From contig JBBSIG010000015.1 of the NCBI GenBank assembly GCA_038232215.1, positions 1 through 19,566 of the forward strand: a stretch of 19,566 bases of DNA. The letters are read 5' to 3'. The position numbers were made by a program, and so were the translations under genes. Source of the DNA: JBBSIG01 sp038232215. GTDB lineage: Bacteria; Actinomycetota; Thermoleophilia; Gaiellales; Gaiellaceae. Position 1 is the stretch's first letter. Each line of letters begins with the position of its first letter. Under the pieces are notes generated by a model, which searched no databases, was not told the DNA's origin, and was given only the letters and a program-made list of their open reading frames with translations. Positions 7,636 to 13,711 of the stretch are shown here, in pieces.

Positions 7636-8082
7636 TCAGGCCGGGGAGAGCGGGACCGTGACGATCCGCTCTCCCCGGAACAGACGCCGCTCGCGATCCC
7701 ACGGGAAGAAGATGACGGTCTCGAACTCGACGCGCTCACCGGTCGCGGGCCGGTCGAGCCAGTCCCGCTCCTGGGTCGCCGTCACCCGGGCCTGCTCGTA
7801 GACGCCCTGCGGCCCGAGCACGATCGTGCTCAGCTCGAAATGGATGTCCGGGAACGCGGTCAGGAGCTCGGTGTAGAAGCGCGCCGCGCCCTCGTGGCCC
7901 TCCCAGCGAGGTCCGCCCGGGACGAGCTCGTAGACGCAGTCGTCGGTCAGCGTGGCGAGGAGGCCGGGCAGGTCGCGGGCGTCCTCGGCGAGCGAGTGCC
8001 GCTTCCAGAGCTCGCGGACCTCGTCGTACTCGGCCGAATCGACGTCCCGGCGCAGCAGCTCCAGGGCGGTGTCGCGGCTCAC
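7636..8082 (-). CDS. SnoaL/NTF2-fold protein
   Basis: The 148-aa product has the NTF2-like cone fold pattern: N-terminal helices (LAEDARDLPGLLATLTDDC, 31-49), then GPRWEGHEGAARFYTELL (57-74) and alternating strands. Members of this superfamily include ketosteroid isomerases, polyketide cyclases, dehydratases and non-enzymatic binding proteins. The GTG start at 8082 has AAAGGAG upstream and forms a 4-nt GTGA overlap with the stop of the histidine phosphatase. It is last in the operon. Its partner genes suggest a role in isomerising, hydrating or binding a hydroxyacyl-CoA intermediate, but that is a guess from context. Confidence 0.85.
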   Translation of the reverse strand: MSRDTALELLRRDVDSAEYDEVRELWKRHSLAEDARDLPGLLATLTDDCVYELVPGGPRWEGHEGAARFYTELLTAFPDIHFELSTIVLGPQGVYEQARVTATQERDWLDRPATGERVEFETVIFFPWDRERRLFRGERIVTVPLSPA

Positions 8083-8750
8083 GGGTGCTCCTTTCGGTAG
8101 GGGCGGTACTGCTCCAGCAGCAGCTCCATCGTGGTCGAGCGTCCGCCTTCGTGCAGGGGGTCGTACGGCGTGTGGTTGACGGCGCGGACGACGAGCTCCG
8201 GCCCGACGTCGATCAGGTTGATGCAGGCCGGAGCCTGCTCCAGGCCGCCGAGGAAGGCCCGGCCCCCGGTGAGCGCGTACGAGAGCACGGCCCGGTTGAC
8301 CGCTCCGTGCAGCACCGCGAGGGCGGTGCCCCAGCTCTCGTCGGCGAGCAGGCGGTCGAGCGCCGGCAACACCCGGTCGAGCAGCGAGCCGATCGTCTCG
8401 CCGCCGAGAAAGCGCGTCTCCTCGCAGACGACGCCCCGGAAGGCGCCGGTGAACGCCTCGTCGAGCTCGGCGTCCGGGATCTCCGAGAGCCGGCCGGCGG
8501 CGAGCTCGCGCAGCTCGGGCCACGACTCGGGCTCCGCCCCGGGCGCCACGATGCGCGCCGTCTCGACCGCCCGCGCGAGGCCGCTCGTGAGCACGCGGTC
8601 GAAGGACGTGCCCGCGAGCGCGCGGCCCGCGGCCCGGGCCTGCTCGCCGCCCGACGGGGACACCGAGACGGTCTCGGGATCGAAGGGCCGGCCGTCGCGG
8701 TCGAAGTAGGCCACGTCGGCATGCCGCATCAGCACTAGGCGTCGCCTCAC
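8079..8750 (-). CDS. Histidine phosphatase family protein
   Basis: The 223-aa product belongs to the phosphoglycerate-mutase-like histidine phosphatase superfamily. LMRHAD gives the phospho-accepting His10 with Arg9; Arg60 lies in TSGLARAVETA, Glu79/Glu82 in the acid-donor segment ELREL, and the second catalytic histidine is His148 in VLHGAVNRAVL. All core residues appear present, so an active phosphatase is expected. The GTG start forms a GTGA overlap with the stop of the DUF6285 gene, and its own stop overlaps the next start in the same way. It is thus translationally coupled to a kinase/DUF6285 pair. It may remove phosphate from an off-path phospho-intermediate or take part in the main reaction; both are inference. 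Confidence 0.9.
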   Translation of the reverse strand: MRRRLVLMRHADVAYFDRDGRPFDPETVSVSPSGGEQARAAGRALAGTSFDRVLTSGLARAVETARIVAPGAEPESWPELRELAAGRLSEIPDAELDEAFTGAFRGVVCEETRFLGGETIGSLLDRVLPALDRLLADESWGTALAVLHGAVNRAVLSYALTGGRAFLGGLEQAPACINLIDVGPELVVRAVNHTPYDPLHEGGRSTTMELLLEQYRPYRKEHP

Positions 8751-9046
8751 GCGTCACGCTCCAGGAAGCGTGGGCTCGCGACGCGCAGCTTCGCCTCGAC
8801 CTCCTGCTTGAGCTGCTCGAGCACACCCTCGGACAGGTCTCCCGACCGGATCCGCCGCGCGAGCTCCCAGTCGGGCTCCTCGGCGGGCCGCTCGCGGAGC
8901 TCCCGCTCCGCGATGCCGAGCGCGTTCAGCGCGACGAGCGTGCGGAAGCGGAGCCGGTGCTCCGCGAGCGTGGGGAGGATCTCGCTCTCCAGAAACTCCC
9001 GCACCGCCTCCACGAGCTCGGCGGGGGTCGGGCGGTCGTGGGTCAT
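8747..9046 (-). CDS. DUF6285 protein, LvaB-like
   Basis: The 99-aa product matches the DUF6285 pattern as I recall it: RPTPAELVEAVREFL near the N terminus, LRFRTLVALNALGIAEREL (32-50), then RIRSGDL and a C-terminal helix ending in SPRFLE. In Pseudomonas putida the small protein LvaB is required with the kinase LvaA to phosphorylate 4-hydroxyacyl-CoA. Here the ATG overlaps the stop of the kinase gene by 4 nt (ATGA), the arrangement expected for a two-subunit enzyme. The protein is mostly helical with no catalytic motif. I recognise the family by sequence pattern only; a profile search would confirm it. Confidence 0.85.
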   Translation of the reverse strand: MTHDRPTPAELVEAVREFLESEILPTLAEHRLRFRTLVALNALGIAERELRERPAEEPDWELARRIRSGDLSEGVLEQLKQEVEAKLRVASPRFLERDA

Positions 9047-9984
9047 GCGGCGCGCTCGAGCAGGAGCAGCAGCTCGTACTCCGTCTCCGCGGCGAGACGG
9101 CCGAGGACGGCCAGCTCGACGCTCCTCTCCTCGCCGCGCAGATGGCGCCTCGACTGCAGCAGCGCTCCGATCGCCCACTTGACGTTGCCGACCACCTCCC
9201 ACACGTCGAGCTCGGCGAGCGCGACCGCGCGGCCCGTGAGCTCGTTGTAGCGCTCGAGGTACGGCTCCACCTCGCCGACCCCGCCGAGCCGCCTCCGGTC
9301 GGCGCCGAAGCGCCAGGCGCGCACCAAGGGCCACGCGAGGTCCTCGGCCGGGTCGCCGACGTGCGCGAACTCCCAGTCGAGCACGTGCGTGAGGCCGCCG
9401 GTGCCGACAACGAGGTTGCCGAGGCGGAAGTCGCCGTGGCAGAAGGTGACCGGCCGGACCTGCGGCAGCCGGCCGCGCAGCCAGTGCAGGCCGAGCTCGA
9501 TCGCAGGGTGCGGCTCGTCCACCGAGTCGAGCTCGCGGCGGAGCCGCTCGAGCACGTCGCCCCGAGGGAGGAACGGGAGGTCCGACGCGGGGAGGGCGTG
9601 GATCCGCGCGAGCTCCTCGGCCATCTGCAGCGGCAGCGCGGAGGGCGGGTCCCGAACGATGCGGCGGCCGATCGTCTCTCCCTCGACGCGCTCCATCGCG
9701 AACGCCTCGCGGCCCTCGAGCTCGCCGAGATAGGCCACCGGCCGAGGCACCTGCACGCCGGCCTCGTGTGCCGCCTCCAGTACGCGGTACTCCTGCGCGA
9801 GCGTGAGGGTGTCCGTGTGGATGACGCCGCCGAGCGCCCGGCGCACGAGCAGCGCACGGATGCCGCCGTCCTCGCGCAGGTCGACCGCCCAGGCCTCCTT
9901 GGAGGCTCCTCCGGGCAGCAGGTGTGCGCTCTCGACCTGTCCGCCCAGACGCCGGCCGAGCTCGCGTGTCCACGGCGGCTCCAT
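9043..9984 (-). CDS. APH-fold phosphotransferase, LvaA / ACAD10-11 kinase type
   Basis: The 313-aa product has the aminoglycoside-phosphotransferase fold. The catalytic loop is HGDFRLGN (183-190; Asp185 base, Asn190 metal), followed by the metal-binding DWE (203-205) in the HVLDWEFAHVGDPAEDLAW segment typical of ACAD10/11-like kinases. N-terminal LPGGASKEAW (23-32) is the nucleotide-binding hairpin. Family knowledge: LvaA (P. putida) and the kinase domains of ACAD10/ACAD11 phosphorylate the gamma-hydroxyl of 4-hydroxyacyl-CoA. The ATG shares a base with the SDR stop (TGATG), and the stop overlaps the DUF6285 start. The frame stays open upstream through the SDR gene, which mimics a 667-aa fusion but is only an overlapping wrong frame. 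Antibiotic resistance is an unlikely role given the neighbours. Confidence 0.9.
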   Translation of the reverse strand: MEPPWTRELGRRLGGQVESAHLLPGGASKEAWAVDLREDGGIRALLVRRALGGVIHTDTLTLAQEYRVLEAAHEAGVQVPRPVAYLGELEGREAFAMERVEGETIGRRIVRDPPSALPLQMAEELARIHALPASDLPFLPRGDVLERLRRELDSVDEPHPAIELGLHWLRGRLPQVRPVTFCHGDFRLGNLVVGTGGLTHVLDWEFAHVGDPAEDLAWPLVRAWRFGADRRRLGGVGEVEPYLERYNELTGRAVALAELDVWEVVGNVKWAIGALLQSRRHLRGEERSVELAVLGRLAAETEYELLLLLERAA

Positions 9985-10763
9985 CAGGCCGACTGGCCGC
10001 CGTCCACGACGAGCACCTGCCCAGTCACGTAGTCGGACGCGCGCGAGGCCAGATACGCGACCGCTCCCTTGAGGTCGTCGGGGCCGCCGTAACGCGCCAG
10101 CGGGATCGTGCGCACGAAGGTCTCGTCCTGCCGGTCGAGCACGTGTCGCGACATGTCCGAGGGGAACCAGCCGGGCGCGATCGCGTTCACGTTGATGCCG
10201 TGGCCGGCCCACTTCCAGGCGAGGTCGCGCGTGAAGGCGATCAGGCCCCCCTTGCTCGCGTGATAGACGATCGTGTTCATTACCTCGGCCGGGGCGCCGT
10301 GCAGGCCGGCGACCGAGGCGATGTTGACGATCTTGCCGCCGCTCCCCTGCTCGATCAGCGCGCGCCCCACCGCCTGCGCGCAGAGGAACGCGCCGGTCAG
10401 GTTCACGTCGATTACCTTCTGCCAGCCCTCGAGCGGCATCTCCTCGGGGGCGGCGCCCCACGTCGTGCCCGCGTTGTTCACCAGCACGTCGATCCGGCCG
10501 AGCTCGGAGCGCGCTCGCCGCACGAGCTCGCCGACCTCGCCCGGATCCGCCACGTCGCAGCGCAGCCCGAGCGCACGCACGCCCAGCGCCTCGCTCAGCT
10601 CGCCGGCCACCTGCTCGCAGCGCTCGGCCTTGCGCGCGCAGAGGACGAGATCGGCGCCGAGCTCGGCGAGACCCTCGGCCAGCTGCCGGCCGAGGCCGCT
10701 GCCGCCGCCGGTTACGACGGCGACCCGGCCGCTCAGGTCGAACAGCTCGCGGACGTGCGTCAC
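9984..10763 (-). CDS. SDR-family oxidoreductase (LvaD candidate)
   Basis: The 259-aa product is a classical short-chain dehydrogenase/reductase. The nucleotide motif TGGGSGLG lies at 18-25, NNAG at 96-99, the catalytic serine is Ser150, and YxxxK is Tyr167/Lys171. Overall it resembles the gluconate-5-dehydrogenase-like subgroup. It opens the minus-strand operon that continues with the kinase. In the levulinate pathway an SDR (LvaD) reduces the 4-oxoacyl-CoA to the 4-hydroxyacyl-CoA that the kinase then uses, and this gene is well placed for that step. The start is GTG at 10763 with no clear Shine-Dalgarno sequence. Direction and substrate are inferred from context. Confidence 0.9.
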   Translation of the reverse strand: MTHVRELFDLSGRVAVVTGGGSGLGRQLAEGLAELGADLVLCARKAERCEQVAGELSEALGVRALGLRCDVADPGEVGELVRRARSELGRIDVLVNNAGTTWGAAPEEMPLEGWQKVIDVNLTGAFLCAQAVGRALIEQGSGGKIVNIASVAGLHGAPAEVMNTIVYHASKGGLIAFTRDLAWKWAGHGINVNAIAPGWFPSDMSRHVLDRQDETFVRTIPLARYGGPDDLKGAVAYLASRASDYVTGQVLVVDGGQSA

Positions 10764-10840
10764 GCCGCTGCCGCCGGGCTCGGCGCCGACCGCACGCCGC
10801 CGGTGTCGAAGCCGAGGCCCACACCTGCGATGCTAACCCG
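10764..10840. promoter_or_regulatory. Divergent intergenic region between SDR and ACAD11-like gene
   Basis: These 77 bp separate two divergent genes that probably act in one pathway, so both promoters should lie here or just inside the coding starts. The best -10-like box is TAGCAT on the minus strand (about 10835-10830); TGCTAA overlaps it on the plus strand close to the GTG at 10841. Neither has a convincing -35 partner, and no strong dyad is visible. Confidence 0.3.
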
Positions 10841-12052
10841 GTGGCCGTCGGCGATCCCGGGCTTGCGGCGGACGTGCTCGAGCGCCGCGAGCGCGTGCGG
10901 GCGTTCCTCGACGAGCACGTGTACGCGAGCGAGCCGGTGCTCGAGCGGGAGGACGAGGAGGCGGAGCGGCTCGTCCGCGAGCTGCAGCAGCGCGTCAAGG
11001 ACGAGGGGCTGTGGGCGCCGCACGTCGGGCCGGAGGCGGGTGGCACGGGGCAGGGCTTCCTCGCCTACGCGCTCCTGAACGAGGTGATCGGCCGCAGCGT
11101 CTGGGCGCAGCTCCTCTTCGGCTGCCAGGCGCCCGACGCGGGCAACGCCGAGATCCTCCACCTGTACGGGACGCCGGCTCAGCAGGAGCGATGGCTGCGC
11201 CCGCTCGTCGCGGGGGAGATCCGCTCGTTCTTCTCCATGTCGGAGCCCGAGGTGTCGGGCTCCGACCCGACGGGCCTCCGGACGCGGGCGACGCGGGACG
11301 GCGACGAGTGGGTGATCGACGGGCACAAGTGGTTCAGTTCGGGCGCGGAGGGCGCGGCCTTCGGCATCGTGATGGCCGTCAGCGACCCCGACGCGCCGGC
11401 GCACCGGCGCATGAGCCAGATCGTCGTCCCCGCCGACGCGCCCGGGCTCGAGGTCGTGCGCGCGATTCCCGTGCTCGGCCACGTGGGGCGGGGGTGGGGC
11501 ACGCACTGCGAGGTCCGCTACACGGGGGTGCGCGTGCCGCTCGAGAACGCGCTCGGCGAGCCCGGCGACGGCTTCCGCATCGCCCAGAAGCGGCTGGGGC
11601 CGGGGCGGATCCACCACGTCATGCGCTGGCTCGGCCAGATGCAGCGCGCGTTCGAGCTGATGTGCCGGCGGGCGCTCGAGCGGGAGGCGTTCGGCAGCCG
11701 CCTGGCCGACAAGCAGACGATCCAGAACTGGATCGCCGACTCGGCGGCGGAGATCCAGGCCTGCCGGCTGCTCACTCTCGACGCGGCGTACAAGCTCGAC
11801 GCGGGCGGCGAGGCCCGCGTCGAGATCTCGGCGCTCAAGTTCTACGCCGCGCGCGTGCTGCACGACGTGATCGACCGGGCGGTGCAGGTGCACGGAGCGC
11901 TCGGGCTGACGGACGAGAGCCCGCTCTCGACGATGTACCGCCACGCGCGCGGGGCCCGCATCTACGACGGCCCCGACGAGGTGCACCGGATGGTGGTCAG
12001 CCGCCGCATCCTGAAGGAGTTCGAGGCCGGCGGCGTCTGGAGGTTCGAGTGA
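10841..12052 (+). CDS. Acyl-CoA dehydrogenase, ACAD10/11 type (LvaC-like)
   Basis: The 403-aa product is a full-length acyl-CoA dehydrogenase-fold flavoprotein. FFSMSEPEVSGSDPTGLRT (130-148) and HKWFSSGA (162-169) are the FAD/substrate-binding middle domain. KQTIQNWIADSAAEI (291-305), VQVHGALG (348-355) and IYDGPDEVH (374-382) mark the C-terminal helical domain. The wording of these motifs matches ACAD10/ACAD11 dehydrogenase domains more than ordinary medium-chain enzymes. At the place where ordinary enzymes carry the catalytic glutamate (YEGT) it has Asp376. Family knowledge: LvaC and ACAD10/11 convert 4-phosphoacyl-CoA to an enoyl-CoA with phosphate loss. The GTG start at 10841 is chosen because the helical N terminus begins there. 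It is divergent from the kinase operon. Confidence 0.92.
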   Translation: MAVGDPGLAADVLERRERVRAFLDEHVYASEPVLEREDEEAERLVRELQQRVKDEGLWAPHVGPEAGGTGQGFLAYALLNEVIGRSVWAQLLFGCQAPDAGNAEILHLYGTPAQQERWLRPLVAGEIRSFFSMSEPEVSGSDPTGLRTRATRDGDEWVIDGHKWFSSGAEGAAFGIVMAVSDPDAPAHRRMSQIVVPADAPGLEVVRAIPVLGHVGRGWGTHCEVRYTGVRVPLENALGEPGDGFRIAQKRLGPGRIHHVMRWLGQMQRAFELMCRRALEREAFGSRLADKQTIQNWIADSAAEIQACRLLTLDAAYKLDAGGEARVEISALKFYAARVLHDVIDRAVQVHGALGLTDESPLSTMYRHARGARIYDGPDEVHRMVVSRRILKEFEAGGVWRFE

Positions 12053-12058
12053 GCGGGC

Positions 12059-12199
12059 CTACCCCGGTAGGGGACCGCGCCCGATCCGAGCTCGATCGCG
12101 CTCCTCGGCCGACGCGCTCGACCAGAGCCACCACCCGAGGAGGATCCAGGCGAGGTCGAAAGCCAGCAGGCCGGCGCTGAGATGCCCGACTAGGAGCGT
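12059..12199 (-). pseudogene. Start-less remnant of a small membrane protein
   Basis: A 46-codon minus-strand frame runs from just after a TAG (12202-12200) to a TAG at 12061-12059. It has no ATG, GTG or TTG near its beginning. The translation has a strong membrane segment (LLAFDLAWILLGWWLW, residues 11-26) followed by a charged tail, AEERDRARIGRG, which looks like the end of a real inner-membrane protein. I read it as the 3' remnant of a decayed gene, overlapping nothing else. Chance is possible given its size. Confidence 0.35.
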
Positions 12200-12270
12200 C
12201 TAGCGAAACGCTGTAGCCGCCTGTCCATGCCGTTTCTACGGTAGCGGGGAGCGCGGCCGAGGAGGAACTT

Positions 12271-12576
12271 ATGGCGCGGGAGTACCAGGTCATACTTGAG
12301 ATGGACATCCGAGAAGGCGCCGACCCGGAGCGGGTCGAGGACGATCTAGAACGGCTCGTCGACTTGCTGACGGAAAAAGCAGCTGGCCTCGCCCTCGGTC
12401 CTGCAGGCGCAATACACGGGGCGACTCTTGAACTCCTGTTCACAGTTCAGGCGACCGACATCGCGGAGATGTACGCGAAGCTTCACGACATCGCGGTCAT
12501 CCTTCGCGACACGGGCGAGGTGGATTTCGCGACGACAAGCGCACGGCGCGGCGACCGCGAGCTTGCCTTCGCATAG
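12271..12576 (+). CDS. Small hypothetical protein, 101 aa
   Basis: I do not recognise a family. The ATG at 12271 has a perfect AGGAGG (12260-12265) five bases upstream, so the gene is probably real. The product alternates strand and helix: YQVILEMDIREG, helix PERVEDDLERLVDLLTEKA (19-37), strands 50-60, helix TDIAEMYAKLHDIAVILRD (62-80), strand VDFATTSA. This suggests a ferredoxin-like alpha/beta sandwich. It lacks cysteines and any signal peptide. G+C and codon choice differ from the neighbours: ATA, CTA, CTT, AAA and GAA codons are present, which the flanking genes almost avoid, suggesting recent acquisition or low expression. It is followed by a hairpin at 12607-12623. Confidence 0.75.
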   Translation: MAREYQVILEMDIREGADPERVEDDLERLVDLLTEKAAGLALGPAGAIHGATLELLFTVQATDIAEMYAKLHDIAVILRDTGEVDFATTSARRGDRELAFA

Positions 12577-12606
12577 CCTTCCACGCGCAGGGATGACCCC
12601 TCCTGA

Positions 12607-12623
12607 GCCCGCTTTGAGCGGGC
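12607..12623. terminator. Hairpin downstream of the 101-aa gene
   Basis: GCCCGCT (12607-12613) and AGCGGGC (12617-12623) form a perfect 7-bp stem with a TTG loop. It lies 31 bp after the stop of the small plus-strand gene and just before the end of the disrupted minus-strand gene, so it may end transcription from either side. No T tract follows. Confidence 0.55.
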
Positions 12624-12643
12624 AATGTCGTCCGATGCGGTAG

Positions 12644-12973
12644 CTAGACTTTCCCCTGCAAATCCGAAAAGTTGGCCCCCGCGAGGTTGCACCTCCGGAG
12701 GCCGGACGACGACGAGGTACAGCTCCCGTACGTCCGGTAGACGGTGTCGGCGGAGTCCCAGTCGAGGAGAGGCTCGAGCAGGTCGCGTCCCGAGTCGGCC
12801 CATTTGACCGTGCCCTCGACTCCGTCCTCGGTCGCGAAGGAGGCGAGCGAGTGGAGCGGGAAGTACAGGATGCTGAGCACGCCGCCAGCGATGGCGGCGA
12901 GGCCCATCCAGGCCTGCGTCGGGGGTGAGAGCCGCACGGCGGGGAGCTTGCAGCGTAGGACTCCTGCGGTCAA
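12644..12973 (-). pseudogene. Membrane protein gene with a probable frameshift
   Basis: The readable frame (TTG at 12973, or GTG at 12937) encodes one membrane segment (MGLAAIAGGVLSILYFPL, 23-40) and then DGVEGTVKWADSGRDLLEPL and DSADTVYRTYG. After TYG the frame switches to low-complexity SCTSSSSG and ends at 12644. In the frame one base over, the DNA at 12720-12705 instead encodes LYLVVV, a hydrophobic continuation that fits a second membrane segment. A single lost base near 12722-12727 would explain this. Beyond that the alternative frame soon loses membrane character too, so further decay is likely. The family is not recognised. A sequencing error is an alternative cause. Confidence 0.45.
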
Positions 12974-13021
12974 GCACCGGACCGGTGAGCTCCGAGGCCG
13001 GGGTGGACGATCCCCGAGCCT

Positions 13022-13711
13022 TCACCGGGGAGGGCGCATCCCCTCCGCGCCCGGCGTGCAAGGGCCGGGAACGCCGGGGAAGCGGAACTGGACGGGAGCG
13101 CGGCCCGGCTGCACCACCCAGGCCTCGCCGCTTCCGTCGCTCCCGAGCGCGACGACGACCGCCTCGGCCACGTCCTCGGGCCGGAGCAGGGGAAAACCGG
13201 CGCCCTGGAGCCGCGCGCGCTCCGGCTCGATCAACGGCGTGTCGACGATGCCCGGGCAGACGGCGTTGATCCGGATCCCTCGCCGCTCGAGCTGCGGCGC
13301 GACGCTCCGGACGAAGCCGATCACGGCGTGCTTGGTCAGCGTGTAGACGGGATCCGACTCCAGCGGCACGAGGCCGGCGAGCGACGCCGTGACGACGATC
13401 CGGCCGCCGCTCTCCATCGCTCCCGCGAGCGCGCGCACGCCGAAGACGACGCCGTCCACGTTCACGCCCAGCGTGCGCCGGTACGTCTCGTCGTCGAGAG
13501 CTGCGAGGTCGCCCGCGCCCGTGACGACGCCTGCGTTCAGGCAGGCCACCGCGACCGGGCCGATGCTCTCCCACCGCGCCGGCTCGCGCACGTCGAATCC
13601 CGTCGCGAGGTCGAGCGCCTGCACCTCGTAGCCGTCCGTCTCCAGCCGCTCCACGATCGCAGCGCCGATCCCGGAGGCGCCGCCCGTCACGAGCGCGCGT
13701 CTACGGGACAA
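13022..13711 (-). CDS. SDR-family oxidoreductase
   Basis: The 229-aa product is a classical SDR: TGGASGIG at 9-16, NAG at 59-61, Ser110, and Tyr123/Lys127 as YxxxK. The region after the cofactor motif is short (DLATGFDVREP), so it is a compact member. The chosen start is TTG at 13711, with AAGGTGG just upstream, because it is the only start that keeps the whole first strand RRALVTGG. The gene overlaps the end of the MDR gene by 11 bp and is last in the long minus-strand run. The final ~20 residues are Pro/Gly-rich. A 3-oxoacyl reductase or hydroxyacyl dehydrogenase role is likely, but the substrate is unknown. Confidence 0.88.
   Translation of the reverse strand: MSRRRALVTGGASGIGAAIVERLETDGYEVQALDLATGFDVREPARWESIGPVAVACLNAGVVTGAGDLAALDDETYRRTLGVNVDGVVFGVRALAGAMESGGRIVVTASLAGLVPLESDPVYTLTKHAVIGFVRSVAPQLERRGIRINAVCPGIVDTPLIEPERARLQGAGFPLLRPEDVAEAVVVALGSDGSGEAWVVQPGRAPVQFRFPGVPGPCTPGAEGMRPPR

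Noticed and set aside
9043..9984. Aminoglycoside resistance kinase
   Set aside because: The fold is shared, but the DUF6285 partner and acyl-CoA neighbours point to an acyl-CoA kinase; no resistance-specific feature is visible.
9043..11046. Apparent 667-aa SDR-kinase fusion on the minus strand
   Set aside because: The upstream half is the SDR gene read in the wrong frame; the real kinase starts at ATG 9984, one base overlapping the true SDR stop.
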